Shown one piece after another: positions 22,163 through 35,130 of a DNA stretch of 64,000 nucleotides. The position numbers were made by a program, and so were the translations under genes. Under the pieces are notes generated by a model that did not search any database, was not told the DNA's origin, and saw only the letters and a list, made by a program, of their open reading frames with translations. How positions within the stretch are numbered: the stretch's first letter is position 1; the number at the start of each line of letters is the position of its first letter. The DNA is from Tubulanus polymorphus. Taxonomy: Eukaryota; Nemertea; Palaeonemertea; Tubulaniformes; Tubulanidae. Location: contig NC_134026.1 in the NCBI RefSeq assembly GCF_964204645.1, positions 3,410,001 through 3,474,000 of the forward strand, in the 5' to 3' direction.

Positions 22163-23560
22163 CCTAGAAGACAAATTAAACAAACATTAAAGGATATTTT
22201 AAACAATCAATAAAACATTTAAAGTCGTTTTTCTATTACAATATACCTGATTTATAGTCTGTTCAGATTCATGACTCATCCATTCTTTCATCCTTTCAAC
22301 ATTGGAAGAATATTCATGTAAATCCCTGCAGGTATTTTTCCATCTTGTAGTAACATAACATCTTTAGATATTTCCTACTTACAACACGTAAATTCAAAAT
22401 ATGAATAATTTTTGAATAATGTCAGGTTTGAAAATTGATTCATGTAATTTCAAAATTATACCTGATTTAAAGTCAGTTCAGACTAATGACTCGACCTTCC
22501 TTTGCAACTGTTCACTTTGTGACACTACTTTGTTGTTGACTAAGGCAGATAACTCAGTACTACTGATCTCAGCGGTGACATTCATCTAACTGATCTGATG
22601 CCTGGGTGATTGTCTCATCTATAGTGACTCAGTTCTGTGGACCTCTCAATATTTACTACAAGAAAACACAAAATATGAATACCGGCAATTTTCAATTTTT
22701 GAGATTTTTATATAATTTCAATATTATACCTGATTCATTGTCAGTTCAGACAAATGACTCGACGTTCCGCTGGAACTGTTAACGTGTGACTCTTAATTGT
22801 TACTTCGTTCCTGACTTAGAGGCAGATACAGCACAGCACCACTGATCTCATCTCACTTGTGATCGGCTCTTATCTCACTGGAGACGCCCTGATCTTACCA
22901 CTTGGATAAACATAGTTCTGTACTGATCTCACTGGTGATATTCTCATCTCTGGTGACAACTCAGTTCTGTGGTAAACCTCTCAATATTAGCTAAAAGAAA
23001 ACAAAATATGAATAAATTTAGATTTTGACACTTTGATCTATTGTCAGTTCAATGACTGATCCTTCCTCTGGTATTGTATGTCTAATGATTTGCTACAAGA
23101 ATACATGTAACAGACCATCATAACGTTTGAGACTTTCCCAACAACAAGAAATCCATGTCTATCTAACTTAATATACCTCATTTATAGTCAGTTCAGACTA
23201 ATGACTCGACATTCCTCTGGAACTATTAACCTTCCTTGCGACTCTGTATCTCTGTTGCTGACTAGAGTCCATGCTTTGACGGAGATGAATCAGTACTACT
23301 GATCTCAGTGGTGACATTAATCTAACTGATTCCTGGTAATTGTCTCATCTCTGGTGAGACTCAGTTCTGTGGTAAACCTCTCAATATTGCTACAAGATAA
23401 CACAAAATATGAATAATTTTCAATTTTGAGACTTTGAAAATTGATTTATACAATTTCAATATCATACCTGATTTAAAGTCAGTTCAGACAAATGACTCGA
23501 CGTTCCTCTGGAACTGTTAACTTTCCCTGTGACTCTCTTTGTTTCTGACTTTGAGTGAGA
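22163..23560 (-). ncRNA. Candidate spliced non-coding transcript with repeated exons
   Basis: On the minus strand, several related blocks each begin after a pyrimidine-rich ..cttgtag acceptor and end at TAAATCAG/gtat donors: about 23177-23389, 22740-22990, 22462-22655 and 22247-22325. A final acceptor at 22164 (tttgtcttctag) leads into the 28-bp array. Exon-like blocks share AATATTGAGAGG at the start and CGAGTCATTAGTCTGAACTG near the end. All three frames hit stops, so it would be non-coding. An AATAAA on the minus strand lies near 21571. This is a splice-signal reading only; transcription is not shown. Confidence 0.3.
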
Positions 23561-23699
23561 TAACTCAGTACATCGGATCTAGCTGATCTGAAGCTCTAAT
23601 CTTTCTATAACCACTGCGACTTAATCTTCAGTACATTATTTCAGACATAGATATTTTAACATTTCATTTTTACCATTTTACAATTAATCATTAACCTTT

Positions 23700-24352
23700 T
23701 ATGTTTTTGTTTACAAAATGAGTATTTAAGATTGTTTGTAGAATTAATGCTTTTCAATGACAAACACTGAAACATTATCACAAATTATATCCACACACAA
23801 ACAAAGATAGCACTCTACATGCCGATCATGCGCATGGACCCGCGGGTGTGCATGTGTATCCCCTGAAATATACATAAACACAATTTGTGTGTCTTTATGT
23901 ATTTAGTGCCATTTCATGCAAGTGCATTAGTGCATGGATGCATCAGTGCAAAGTGAGAAGTCAGGTACAAAGTGAGACGTCAGGTACAAAGTGAGACGTC
24001 AGGTGCAAAGTGAGACGTCAATTGTTTTCACCGGTGTTTATGATGATCGATCTTCATTTAATAGGCTATAAAGGACAAGAATTGGCTCCAATGTTTTGAA
24101 GTTTTATTAACTCAGGTTTAGAGTTTATCAGCATTGATAAAACACTCTGACCCAGTTTAGCTGATTCCTATCTAACAAATCTACTGAACAAGTAATGACT
24201 AATTCAAGTTTTAATCATCACACTTAATTAGAACAGAATGTAGAAATCAACATGCAACAGTATTTCCCATCTGTTTCTTCATTGACATGTAAAGTTTATA
24301 ACATCATTCTTTTAAACCTATTATTCTTTTATACCTTTTATTCCTTTTACAT
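23700..24352. other. Spacer between duplication and satellite
   Basis: AT-rich sequence with a run of three or four gtgagacgtcaggtacaaa-like 18-bp repeats at about 23950-24020. No gene seen. Confidence 0.5.
23948..24020. repeat. Short 18-bp tandem repeat
   Basis: Four consecutive copies of aaagtgagacgtcaggt with small changes. Confidence 0.7.
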
Positions 24353-26060
24353 AAAGTCGCTACAAGGGAGATCAGGCAGCAAAACTCACCAAAACTCAAT
24401 ATATCACCCCAAAACAGAGTGTATCAATTAACACCCAGCAGCAAGCAGCAGTATTAAAGGAGCCCAACAGTGTTGTAACACACTGACAATTCAGTTTGTT
24501 TGTCATATTTCTACATGACTGTTGAAGAAGGAAGGTGGAGACTCCCGAACTCACTATCACCCCAAAACAGAGTGTATTAATCAACACCCAGCCTCAAGCA
24601 GCAGTATTTAAGGAGGTCATCAGTGATGTAACACACTGACAATTCAGTTTGTTTGTCACGTTTCTACATGACAGTCGAAGAAGGAAGGAGGAGACTCCCG
24701 ATCTCAATATCACCACAAAACAGAGCCAGCAGCAAGCAGCAGTATTAAAGGAGGTCATCAGTGATGTAACACACTGACAATTCAGTTTGTTTGTCACGTT
24801 TCTACATGACAGTTGAAGCAGGAAGGAGAAGACTCCTGATCTCAATATCACCCCAAAACAGAGTGTATTAATCAACACCCAGCCTCAAGCAGCAGTATTC
24901 AAGGAGGTCATCAGTGATGTAACACACTGACAATTCAGTTTGTTTGTCACGTTTCTACATGACAGTTGAAGAAGGGAGGAAAATGCATCGATATCACCCC
25001 AGAGCATATCAATTAACACCCAGCCTCAAGCAGCAGTATTAAAGGAGGTCATCAGTGATGTAACACACTGACAATTCAGTTTGTTTGTCACGTTTCTACA
25101 TGACAGTCGAAGAAGGAAGGAGGAGACTCCCGATCTCAATATCACCACAAAACAGAGCCAGCAGCAAGCAGCAGTATTAAAGGAGGTCATCAGTGATGTA
25201 ACACACTGACAATTCAGTTTGTTTGTCACGTTTCTACATGACAGTTGAAGCAGGAAGGAGAAGACTCCTGATCTCAATATCACCCCAAAACAGAGCCAGC
25301 AGCAAGCAGCAGTATTAAAGGAGGTCATCAATGATGTAACACACTGACAATTAAGTTTGTTTGTCACGTTTCTACATGACAGTTGAAGAAGGAAGGAGGA
25401 GACTCCTGATCTCAATATCACCCCAAAACACAGCCAGCAGCAAGCAGCAGTATTAAAGGAGGTCATCAATGTTGTAACACACTGACAATTCAGTTTGTTT
25501 GTCACGTTTCTACATGACAGTTGAAGCAGGAAGGAGAAGACTCCTGATCTCAATATCACCCCAAAACAGAGCCAGCAGCAAGCAGCAGTATTTAAGGAGG
25601 TCATCAGTGATGTAACACACTGACCATACAGTTTGTCACGTTTCTATATGATAGTTGAAGCAGGAAGGAGGAGATTCCTGATCTCAATATCACCCCAAAA
25701 CAGAGCCAGCAGCAAGCAGCAGTATTTAAGGAGGATGATTCATGTTGTTATAATGTTTAATGTAATAATTTTTATTTATATTTTAGATATCACCCTAAAA
25801 CAATGTGTATCAATTAGCACCACCAGCAAACAGCAGTATCAAAGGAGGTCATCAGTGATGTAACACACTGACAATTCAGTTTGTTTGTCACGTTTCTACA
25901 TGACAGTTGAAGCAGGAAGGAGGAGGCTCCTGATCTCAATATCACTCCAAAACAGAGTGTATTAATTAACACCCAGCACCAAGCAGCAGTATTAAAGGAG
26001 GTCATCAGTGTTTAATGCACTGACAATTCAGTTCGTTTGTCACGTTTCTACATGACAGTT
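24353..26060. repeat. A-type satellite block 1 (about 146-162 bp units)
   Basis: Tandem units share gtcacgtttctacatgacag, then the self-complementary aggagactcct and the Gln-like cagcagcaagcagcagtatt. Units come in a full form and a form lacking 15 bp (tgtattaattaacac), so both lengths keep one minus-strand frame open. The minus-strand frame reads MTSFNTAACCW, CFGVIL, SFLLQLSCRN and NKLNCQC repeatedly, for example 192 codons at 25026-25604. No start context or splice evidence proves translation. Confidence 0.85.
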
Positions 26061-27060
26061 AACAACCTTCAGGTGCAAGGAACCAAAGTGAAGCAATCAA
26101 ACAATAGCATCTTTGAGTATAACACTTTTAAAATGTGTAATGTGATAATAATTTGCTGATACAGTATACACAGAGAACCAACACCAGCATTATTTCAATG
26201 ATTCAACCACCATAAAGCTATCGATGGATAGCTGTTTTGAATATTTATACATTTAAAACGTAAAGTCGCAATAAGGACGATCAGGAAACATAATCAGTCC
26301 CAATTCACCGACATATATTACAATATATACAATGTACCAACACCAGCGACATTTCAAAGATTCAACCACCACAAAGCTATCGATGGATAGCTGTTTTGAA
26401 TATTTATACATTTAAAACGTAAAGTCGCAATAAGGACGATCAGGAAACATAATCAATCCCAATTCACCGACATATATTACAATATATATACACAGAACCA
26501 ACACCAATGACATTTCAAAGATTCAACCACCACAAAGCTATCGATGGATAGCTGTTTTGAATATTTATACATTTAAAATGTAAAGTCATAATGAGGACGA
26601 TTAGGAAACATAATCAGTCCCAATTCACCGACATATATTACAATATATACACAGAACCAACACCAGCGACATTTCAATGATTCAGCCACCACAAAGCTAT
26701 CGATGGATAGCTGCTTTGAATATTTATACATTTAGAACGCTAAGTCGCAAAAACGACGATCACAAAATATGATCCATCCCATTTCACCGACATATATTAC
26801 AATATATACAATGTAACAACACCAGCAACATTTCAATGATTCAACCACCACAAAGCTATCGATGGATAGCTGTTTTGAATATTTATACATTTAAAACGTA
26901 AAGTTGCAATAAGGACAATCACAAAACATGATCAATCCCATTTCACCGACATATATTACAATATATACAATGTACCAACACCAGCGACATTTCAAAGATT
27001 CAACCACCACAAAGCTATCGATGGATAGCTGTTTTGAATATTTGTACATTTAAAACGTTA
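26060..27060. repeat. B-type 159-bp satellite block 1
   Basis: Six units, with the palindrome agctatcgatggatagct beginning near 26217, 26376, 26537, 26696, 26855 and 27014. Spacing is 159-161 bp. Each unit also has cattcaac/gattcaaccacc, tttatacatttaaaa and gacatatattacaatatat. Confidence 0.9.
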
Positions 27061-29490
27061 AGTCGCAATAAGGATGCTCAGGGAGCAAAACTTGCCAACA
27101 CTCAATATCACCCCATAACAGAGTGTATTAATTAACACGCAGCAGCAAGCAGCAGTATTAAAGGAGGCCATCAGTGTTGTAACACACTGAAAATTCAGTT
27201 TGTTTGTCACGTTTCTACATGACAGTTGAAGAAGGAAGGAGGAGACTCCTGAACTCAATATCACCCCAAAACAGAGTGTATTAATTAACACGCAGCAGCA
27301 AGCAGCAGTATTAAAGGAGGCCATCAGTGTTGTACCACACTGAAAATTCAGTTTGATTGTCACGTTTCTACATGACAGTTGAAGAAGGAAGGAGGAGACT
27401 CCTGCACTCAATATCACCCCTGAACAGAGTGCATTTATTAACACGCTGCAGCAAGCAGCAGTATTAAAGGTCATCAGTGTTGTAACACACTGACAATTCA
27501 GTTTGTTTGTCATGTTTCTACATGACAATTGAAGAAGGAAGGAGGAGACTCCTGCACTCAATATCACCCCAAAACAGAGTGTATCAATTAACACCCAGCA
27601 GCAAGCAGCAGTATTATAGGTGGTCATCAGTGTTGTAACACACTGAAATTCAGTTTGTTTGTCACTTTTCTACATGACAGTTGAAGCAGGAAGGAGGAGA
27701 CTACTGAACTCAATATCACCCCAAAACAGAGTGTATAAATTAACACGCAGCAGCAAGCAGCAGTATTAAAGGTAGTCATCAGTGTTGTAACACACTGACA
27801 ATTCAGTTCCTTTGTCACGTTTCTACATGACAGTTGAAGAAGGAAGGAGGAGACTCCTGAACTCAATATCACCCCAAAACAGAGCCAGCAGCAAGCAGCA
27901 GTATTTAAGGAGGATGATTCATGATGTTATAATGTTTAATGTAATAATTCTTATAGTAATAATGTTTAATGTAATAATTCAAGAAGTTCATGGAAGGTGG
28001 TAAGAATTAACACCCAGCAGCAAGCAGCAGTATTAAAGGAGGTCATCAGTGTTGTAACGCACTGACAATTCAGTTCCTTTGTCACGTTTCTACATGACAG
28101 TTGAAGAAGGAAGGAGGAGACACCTGCACTCAATATCACCTCAAATGAGAGTGTATCAATTAACACCCAGCAGCAAGCAGCAGTATTAAAGGAGATCATC
28201 AGTGTTGTAACGCACTGACAATTCAGTTCCTTTGTCACGTTTCTACATGACAGTTGAAGAAGGAAGGAGGAGACTCCTGAACTCAATATCACCCCAAAAC
28301 AGAGCCAGCAGCAAGCAGCAGTATTTAAGGAGGATGATTCATGATGTTATAATGTTTAATGTAATAATTCTTATAGTAATAATGTTTAATGTAATAATTC
28401 AAGAAGTTCATGGAAGGTGGTAAGAATTAACACCCAGCAGCAAGCAGCAGTATTAAAGGAGGTCATCAGTGTTGTAACGCACTGACAATTCAGTTCCTTT
28501 GTCACCTTTCTACATGACAGTTGAAGAAGGAAGGAGGAGACTCCTGCACTCAATATCACCCCAAAACAGAGTGTATCAATTAACACTCAGCAGCAAGCAG
28601 CATGATTAAAGGAGATCATCAGTGTTGTAACGCACTGACAATTCAGTTCCTTTATCACGTTTCTACATGACAGTTGAAGAAGGAAGGAGGAGACTCCTGA
28701 CCTCAATATCACCCCAAAACAGAGTGTATCAATTAAGCAGCTGTATTAAAGGAGTTCATCAGTGTTGTAACACACTGACAATTCAGTTTGTTTGTCACGT
28801 TTCTATATGACAGTTGAAGCAGGAAGGAGAAGACTCCTGATCTCAATATCACCCCAAAACAGAGCCAGCAGCAAGCAGCAGTATTAAAGGAGGTCATCAA
28901 TGTTGTAACACACTGACAATTCAGTTTGTTTGTCACGTTTCTACATGACAGTTGAAGCAGGAAGGAGAAGACTCCTGATCTCAATATCACCCCAAAACAG
29001 AGCCAGCAGCAAGCAGCAGTATTTAAGGAGGTCATCAGTGATGTAACACACTGACCATACAGTTTGTCACGTTTCTATATGATAGTTGAAGCAGGAAGGA
29101 GGAGATTCCTGATCTCAATATCACCCCAAAACAGAGCCAGCAGCAAGCAGCAGTATTTAAGGAGGATGATTCATGTTGTTATAATGTTTAATGTAATAAT
29201 TTTTATATATATTTTAGATATCACCCTAAAACAATGTGTATCAATTAGCACCACCAGCAAACAGCAGTATCAAAGGAGGTCATCAGTGATGTAACACACT
29301 GACAATTCAGTTTGTTTGTCACGTTTCTACATGACAGTTGAAGCAGGAAGGAGGAGGCTCCTGATCTCAATATCACTCCAAAACAGAGTGTATTAATTAA
29401 CACCCAGCACCAAGCAGCAGTATTAAAGGAGGTCATCAGTGTTTAATGCACTGACAATTCAGTTCGTTTGTCACGTTTCTACATGACAGT
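27060..29490. repeat. A-type satellite block 2
   Basis: Same units as block 1, including longer variants carrying an AT-rich insert (aatgtttaatgtaataatt twice). Minus-strand open stretches reach 189 codons (27058-27627). The block begins with a B-unit tail (aagtcgcaataaggatgctc), which shows that A and B families are joined in a fixed way. Confidence 0.85.
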
Positions 29491-30798
29491 TAACAACCTT
29501 CAGGTGCAAGGAACCAAAGTGAAGCAATCAAACAATAGCATCTTTGAGTATAACACTTTTAAAATGTGTAATGTGATAATAATTTGCTGATACAGTATAC
29601 ACAGAGAACCAACACCAGCATTATTTCAATGATTCAACCACCATAAAGCTATCGATGGATAGCTGTTTTGAATATTTATACATTTAAAACGTAAAGTCGC
29701 AATAAGGACGATCAGGAAACATAATCAGTCCCAATTCACCGACATATATTACAATATATACAATGTACCAACACCAGCGACATTTCAAAGATTCAACCAC
29801 CACAAAGCTATCGATGGATAGCTGTTTTGAATATTTATACATTTAAAACGTAAAGTCGCAATAAGGACGATCAGGAAACATAATCAATCCCAATTCACCG
29901 ACATATATTACAATATATACAATGTACCAACATTTCAAAGATTCAACCACCACAAAGCTATCGATGGATAGCTGTTTTGAATATTTATACATTTAAAACG
30001 TAAAGTCGCAATAAGGACGATCAGGAAACATAATCAATCCCAATTCACCGACATATATTACAATATATATATACAGAACCAACACCAATGACATTTCAAA
30101 GATTCAACCACCACAAAGCTATCGATGGATAGCTGCTTTGAATATTTATACATTTAAAACGTAAAGTCGCAAGAAGGATAATCACAAAACATGATCAATC
30201 CCATTTCACCGACATATATTACAATATATACAATGTACCAACACCAGCGACATTTCAAAGATTCAACCACCACAAAGCTATCGATGGATAGCTGTTTTGA
30301 ATATTTACACATTTAAAATGTAAAGTCATAATGAGGACGATTAGGAAACATAATCAGTCCCAATTCACCGACATATATTACAATATATACACAGAACCAA
30401 CACCAGCGACATTTCAATGATTCAGCCACCACAAAGCTATCGATGGATAGCTGCTTTGAATATTTATACATTTAAAACGCTAAGTCGCAAAAAAGACGAT
30501 CACAAAATATGATCAATCCCATTTCACCGACATATATTACAATATATACAATGTACCAACACCAGCGACATTTCAATGATTCAACCACCACAAAGCTATC
30601 GATGGATAGCTGTTTTGAATATTTATACATTTAAAATGTAAAGTCATAATGAGGACGATTAGGAAACATAATCAGTCCCAATTCACCGACATATATTACA
30701 ATATATACACTGAACCAACACCAGCGACATTTCAATGATTCAGCCACCACAAAGCTATCGATGGATAGCTGTTTTGAATATTTATACATTTAAAACGT
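29490..30798. repeat. B-type 159-bp satellite block 2
   Basis: Eight units, with the palindrome near 29648, 29807, 29957, 30118, 30277, 30436, 30595 and 30754. One unit is shorter (about 150 bp). The first part repeats block 1 at an offset of about 3431 bp. Confidence 0.9.
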
Positions 30799-32750
30799 TA
30801 AGTCGTAATAAGGATGCTCAGGGAGCAAAACTTGCCAAAACTCAATATCACCCCATTACAGAGTGTATTTATTAACGCGCAGCAGCAAGCAGCAGTATTT
30901 AAGGAGGTCATCAGTGTTGTACCAGACTGACAATTCAGTTTGTTTGTCATGTTTCTACATGACAGTTGAAGAAGGAAGGAGGAGACTCCTGCACTCAATA
31001 TCACCCCTGAACAGAGTGTATTTATTAACACCCAGCAGCAAGCAGCAGTATTAAAGGAGGTCATCAGTTTTGTAACACACTGACAATTCAGTTTGTAAGT
31101 CACGTTTCTACATGACAGTTGAAGAAGGAAGGAGGAGACTCCTGCACTCAATATCACCCCTGAACAGAGTGTATTTATTAACACCCAGCAGCAAGCAGCA
31201 GTATTAAAGGAGGTCATCAGTGTTTAATGCACAGACAATTCAGTTCGTTTGTCACGTTTCTACATGACAGTTGAAGAAGAAAGGAGGAGACTCCTGAACT
31301 CAATATCACCCCAAAACAGAGCCAGCAGCAAGCAGCAGTATTTAAGGAGGATGATTCATGATGTTATAATGTTTAATGTAATAATTCTTATAGTAATAAT
31401 GTTTAATGTAATAATTCAAGAAGTTCATGGAAGGTGGTAAGAATCAACACCCAGCAGCAAGCAGCAGTATTAAAGGAGGTCATCAGTGATGTAACGCACT
31501 GACAATTCAGTTCCTTTGTCACGTTTCTACATGACAGTTGAAGAAGGAAGGAGGAGACTCCTGAACTCAATATCACCCCAAAACAGAGCCAGCAGCAAGC
31601 AGCAGTATTTAAGGAGGATGATTCATGATGTTATAATGTTTAATGTAATAATTCTTATAGTAATAATGTTTAATGTAATAATTCAAGAAGTTCATGGAAG
31701 GTGGTAAGAATCAACACCCAGCAGCAAGCAGCAGTATTAAAGGAGGTCATCAGTGTTGTAACGCACTGACAATTCAGTTCCTTTGTCACGTTTCTACATG
31801 ACAGTTGAAGAAGGAAGGAGGAGACTCCTGAACTCAATATCACCCCACAACAGAGCCAGCAGCCAGCAGCAGTATTTAAGGAGGATGATTCATGATGTTA
31901 TAATGTTTAATGTAATAATTCTTATAGTAATAATGTTTAATGTAATAATTCAAGAAGTTCATGGAAGGTGGTAAGAATCAACACCCAGCAGCAAGCAGCA
32001 GTATTAAAGGAGGTCATCAGTGTTGTAACGCACTGACAATTCAGTTCCTTTGTCACGTTTCTACATGACAGTTGAAGAAGGAAGGAGGAGACTCCTGAAC
32101 TCAATATCACCCCAACAGAGTGTATTAATTAACACCCAGCACCAAGCAGCAGTATTAAAGGAGGTCATCAGTGTTGTAATGCACTGACAATTCAGTTCCT
32201 TTGTCACGTTTCTACATGACAGTTGAAGAAGGAAGGAGGAGACTCCTGAACTCAATATCACCCCAAAACAGAGCCAGCAGCAAGCAGCAGTATTTAAGGA
32301 GGATGATTCATGATGTTATAATGTTAAATGTAATAATTCTTATTGTAATAATGTTTAATGTAATAATTCAAGAAGTTCATGGAAGGTGGTAAGAATTAAC
32401 ACCCAGCAGCAAGCAGCAGTATTAAAGGAGGTCATCAGTGTTGTAACGCACTGACAATTCAGTTCCTTTGTCACGTTTCTACATGACACTTGAAGAAGGA
32501 AGGAGGAGACTCCTGAACTCAATATCACTCCAAAACAGAGTGTATTAATTAACACCCAGCACCAAGCAGCAGTATTAAAGGAGATCATCAGTGTTGTAAC
32601 GCACTGACAATTCAGTTCCTTTGTCACGTTTCTACATGACACTTGAAGAAGGAAGGAGGAGACTCCTGAACTCAATATCACTCCAAAACAGAGTGTATTA
32701 ATTAACACCCAGCACCAAGCAGCAGTATTAAAGGAGGTCATCAGTTATAA
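30798..32750. repeat. A-type satellite block 3 with 267-bp units
   Basis: Three long units start at 31249, 31516 and 31783, exactly 267 bp apart and almost identical. A further copy lies at 32201. Each encodes the same 63-codon plus-strand frame starting MSRFYMTVEE. Shorter A units surround them. Confidence 0.9.
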
Positions 32751-33610
32751 ATTAGCAGTAATTCACCCACAGTGTTTTTGTAGCACTTAACTTTCATCAC
32801 CACCAATTGATTTAGCAGTAATTGATCCATAGTTTGAAATGTGCTGCAATCAATGAGCAATTTCAAACTTTTCTATTGAGGAAACCACAGCAAAAAACTA
32901 AATGTATATAAAAAAGGAGTGTCTTATTTAATTTTTGATGAGAGAGGAGAGAGAGGAGAGGAGGCATGTACACCTAACACAACGTTTAAAACTCAATATC
33001 ACAACCAAAACAGTTGAATGATAGCAAGCATCAGCAACATGAAGTTTTCAAATAAGGAAGTTATCAGTATTGTAAGTCACATCTATTTGACAATTCAAGA
33101 AGGCAAGGGAAGGAGAAGAGACTCCAAAACTCAATATCACCCTTAGAACAGAGTGGAATGAGCAACATGCTGTAGCAAACAACAGTATTTGCCATGTTTC
33201 TACATGACGAAAGGAGTATCTTCTGTATTTGATACTCGTTTGATGTCATAGCAAGGCCATTACCGGGAGTTATAGAGAACAAAAGGAGAAGCCATGCCAC
33301 CACAAGATTTTAATTGCCTATGATTTTGATATTGTATATAAAAATGGCACGATATATCACCTCGTAGCAGAGGAAGGAGGTAGAACAAACCGCAAGATCA
33401 GTACATCTATCAATGTTTCATTACATGTATCATTGTTTCAAGACACCAACTTTCAGTGTTTTGTAACACTTAACTTTTATCACCACCAATTGATTTAGCA
33501 GTAATTCACATTTCGTGATGAGAGAGAGGAGAGAGAGAGAGAGAGAGAGAGAGGAGTCTTGTAGGAAATGTAGCGATACACCTATCAAAGCTTTTTTACA
33601 AATGCAAATC
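32750..33610. repeat. Diverged A units and GA-rich tracts
   Basis: Decayed A-type pieces lie near 32990-33210. Two copies of caccaccaattgatttagc with flanks lie near 32801 and 33482. GA runs occur at about 32938-32963 and 33520-33555. No gene. Confidence 0.6.
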
Positions 33611-33829
33611 AGTCTATTCTAGACTATGGACGTTTGTTGCTGGAGGAGACAAACTGTATTCCAAATTGAAACCCTTATCCCTTTTAGCTTTTTCTTTAAG
33701 AGATCGAACCCACAAGACGTCTGGCAAAGGCTCCAAACATTTTCATAACTGTTGGTGTAGAGCCAATGATAAAACCAGCACTTATCATCATCAAACAAAA
33801 GCTGAAAACTGCAAACCAGTGAGAGGAAG

Positions 33830-35130
33830 TATGCACAATCGATGAGATGATTGTTCATAGCTGCAACCAATGGAGTGAACTGCAACCAGTGAGAGGAAGT
33901 ATGCACAATCGATGAGATGATTGTTCATAGCTGCAACCAATGGAGTGAACTGCAACCAGTGAGGGGAAGTATGCACAATCGATGAGATGATTGTTCATAG
34001 CTGCAACCAATCAAGTGAACTGCAACAAGTGAGGGGAAAGTATGCTCAATCGATGAGATGATTGTTCATAGCTGCAACCGATCAAGTGAACTGCAACCAG
34101 TGAGGGGAAGTATGCACAATCGATGAGATGATTGTTCATAGCTGCAACCAATGGAGTGAACTGCAACCAGTGAGGGAGAAGTATGCACAATCAATGAGAT
34201 GATTGTTCATAGCTGCAACCAATAGAGTGAACTGCAACCAGTGAGGGGAAGTATGCACAATCGATGAGATGATTGTTCATAGCTGCAACCAATAGAGTGA
34301 ACTGCAACCAGTGAGGGGAAGTATGCACAATCGATGAGATGATTGTTCATAGCTGCAACCAATAGAGTGAACTGCAACCAGTGAGGGAGAAGTATGCACA
34401 ATCGATGAGATGATTGTTCATAGCTGCAACCAATAGAGTGAACTGCAACAAGTGAGGGGAAGTATGCACAATCGATGAGATGATTGTTCATAGCTGCAAC
34501 CAATAGAGTGAACTGCAACCAGTGAGGGGGAAGTATGCACAATCAATGAGATGATTGTTCATAGCTGCAACCAATCAAGTGAACTGCAACAAGTGAGGGG
34601 AAATTATATTTCAAACCAGTGAGGGGAAATTAGCTCAATCATTGAGATGATTGTTCATAGCTGCAACCAATGGAGATAGCTGCAACCAGTGAGGGGGAAG
34701 TATGCACAATCAATGAGATGATTGTTCATAGCTGCAACCAATGGAGTGAACTGCAACCAGTGAGGGGAAATTATATTTCAAACCAGTGAGGGGAAATTAG
34801 CTCAATCATTGAGATGATTGTTCATAGCTGCAACCAATGAAGTGACAACCAGTGAGGGGAAAATATGCACAATCAATGAGATGATTGTTCATAGCTGCAA
34901 CCAATCAAGTGACAACATGTGAGGGGAAAGTATGTACAATCAATGAGATGATTGTTGTAGCTGCAACCAATCAAATGAACTGCGACCAGTGAGGGGAAAT
35001 TATATTTCAAACCAGTGAGGGGAAATTCGCTCAATCATTGAGATGATTGTTCATAGCTGCAACCAATGAAGTGACAACCAGTGAGGGGGAAGTATGCACA
35101 ATCGATGAGATGATTTTTTTCATAACTGCA
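33830..35130. repeat. 70-bp tandem array
   Basis: About 18 units of cgatgagatgattgttcata, then ctgcaaccaa and ctgcaaccagtgagggga, at a 70-bp spacing. A few units carry an extra piece (ttatatttcaaaccagtg). Because 70 is not a multiple of 3, open frames rotate; the 111-codon minus frame at 34207-34542 is a by-product. Confidence 0.9.

Larger units (their letters stand above)
21006..23700. repeat. Segmental duplication, copy 1
   Basis: From gattagtgtgattcgagtta onward this stretch realigns with 61326-64000 in the same order and orientation, with about 10% apparent divergence plus indels. It includes the same 28-bp tandem array and the same series of splice-bounded blocks. Copy 2 runs off the window, so the right limit is not known. 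Confidence 0.85.

Noticed and set aside
22465-23560. Protein-coding reading of the repeated exon-like blocks
   Set aside because: All three frames carry stops in every block examined (for example TGA or TAA within 25 codons).
27812-32392. Repeated 63-codon plus-strand frames (MSRFYMTVEE) as a gene family
   Set aside because: They are identical because the satellite unit is, they end in AT-rich inserts, and no splicing scheme extends them.
33619-34542. Minus-strand frames in the 70-bp array
   Set aside because: The unit is not a multiple of three, so the frame cycles through all three readings; openness reflects the lack of stops in one 210-bp cycle.
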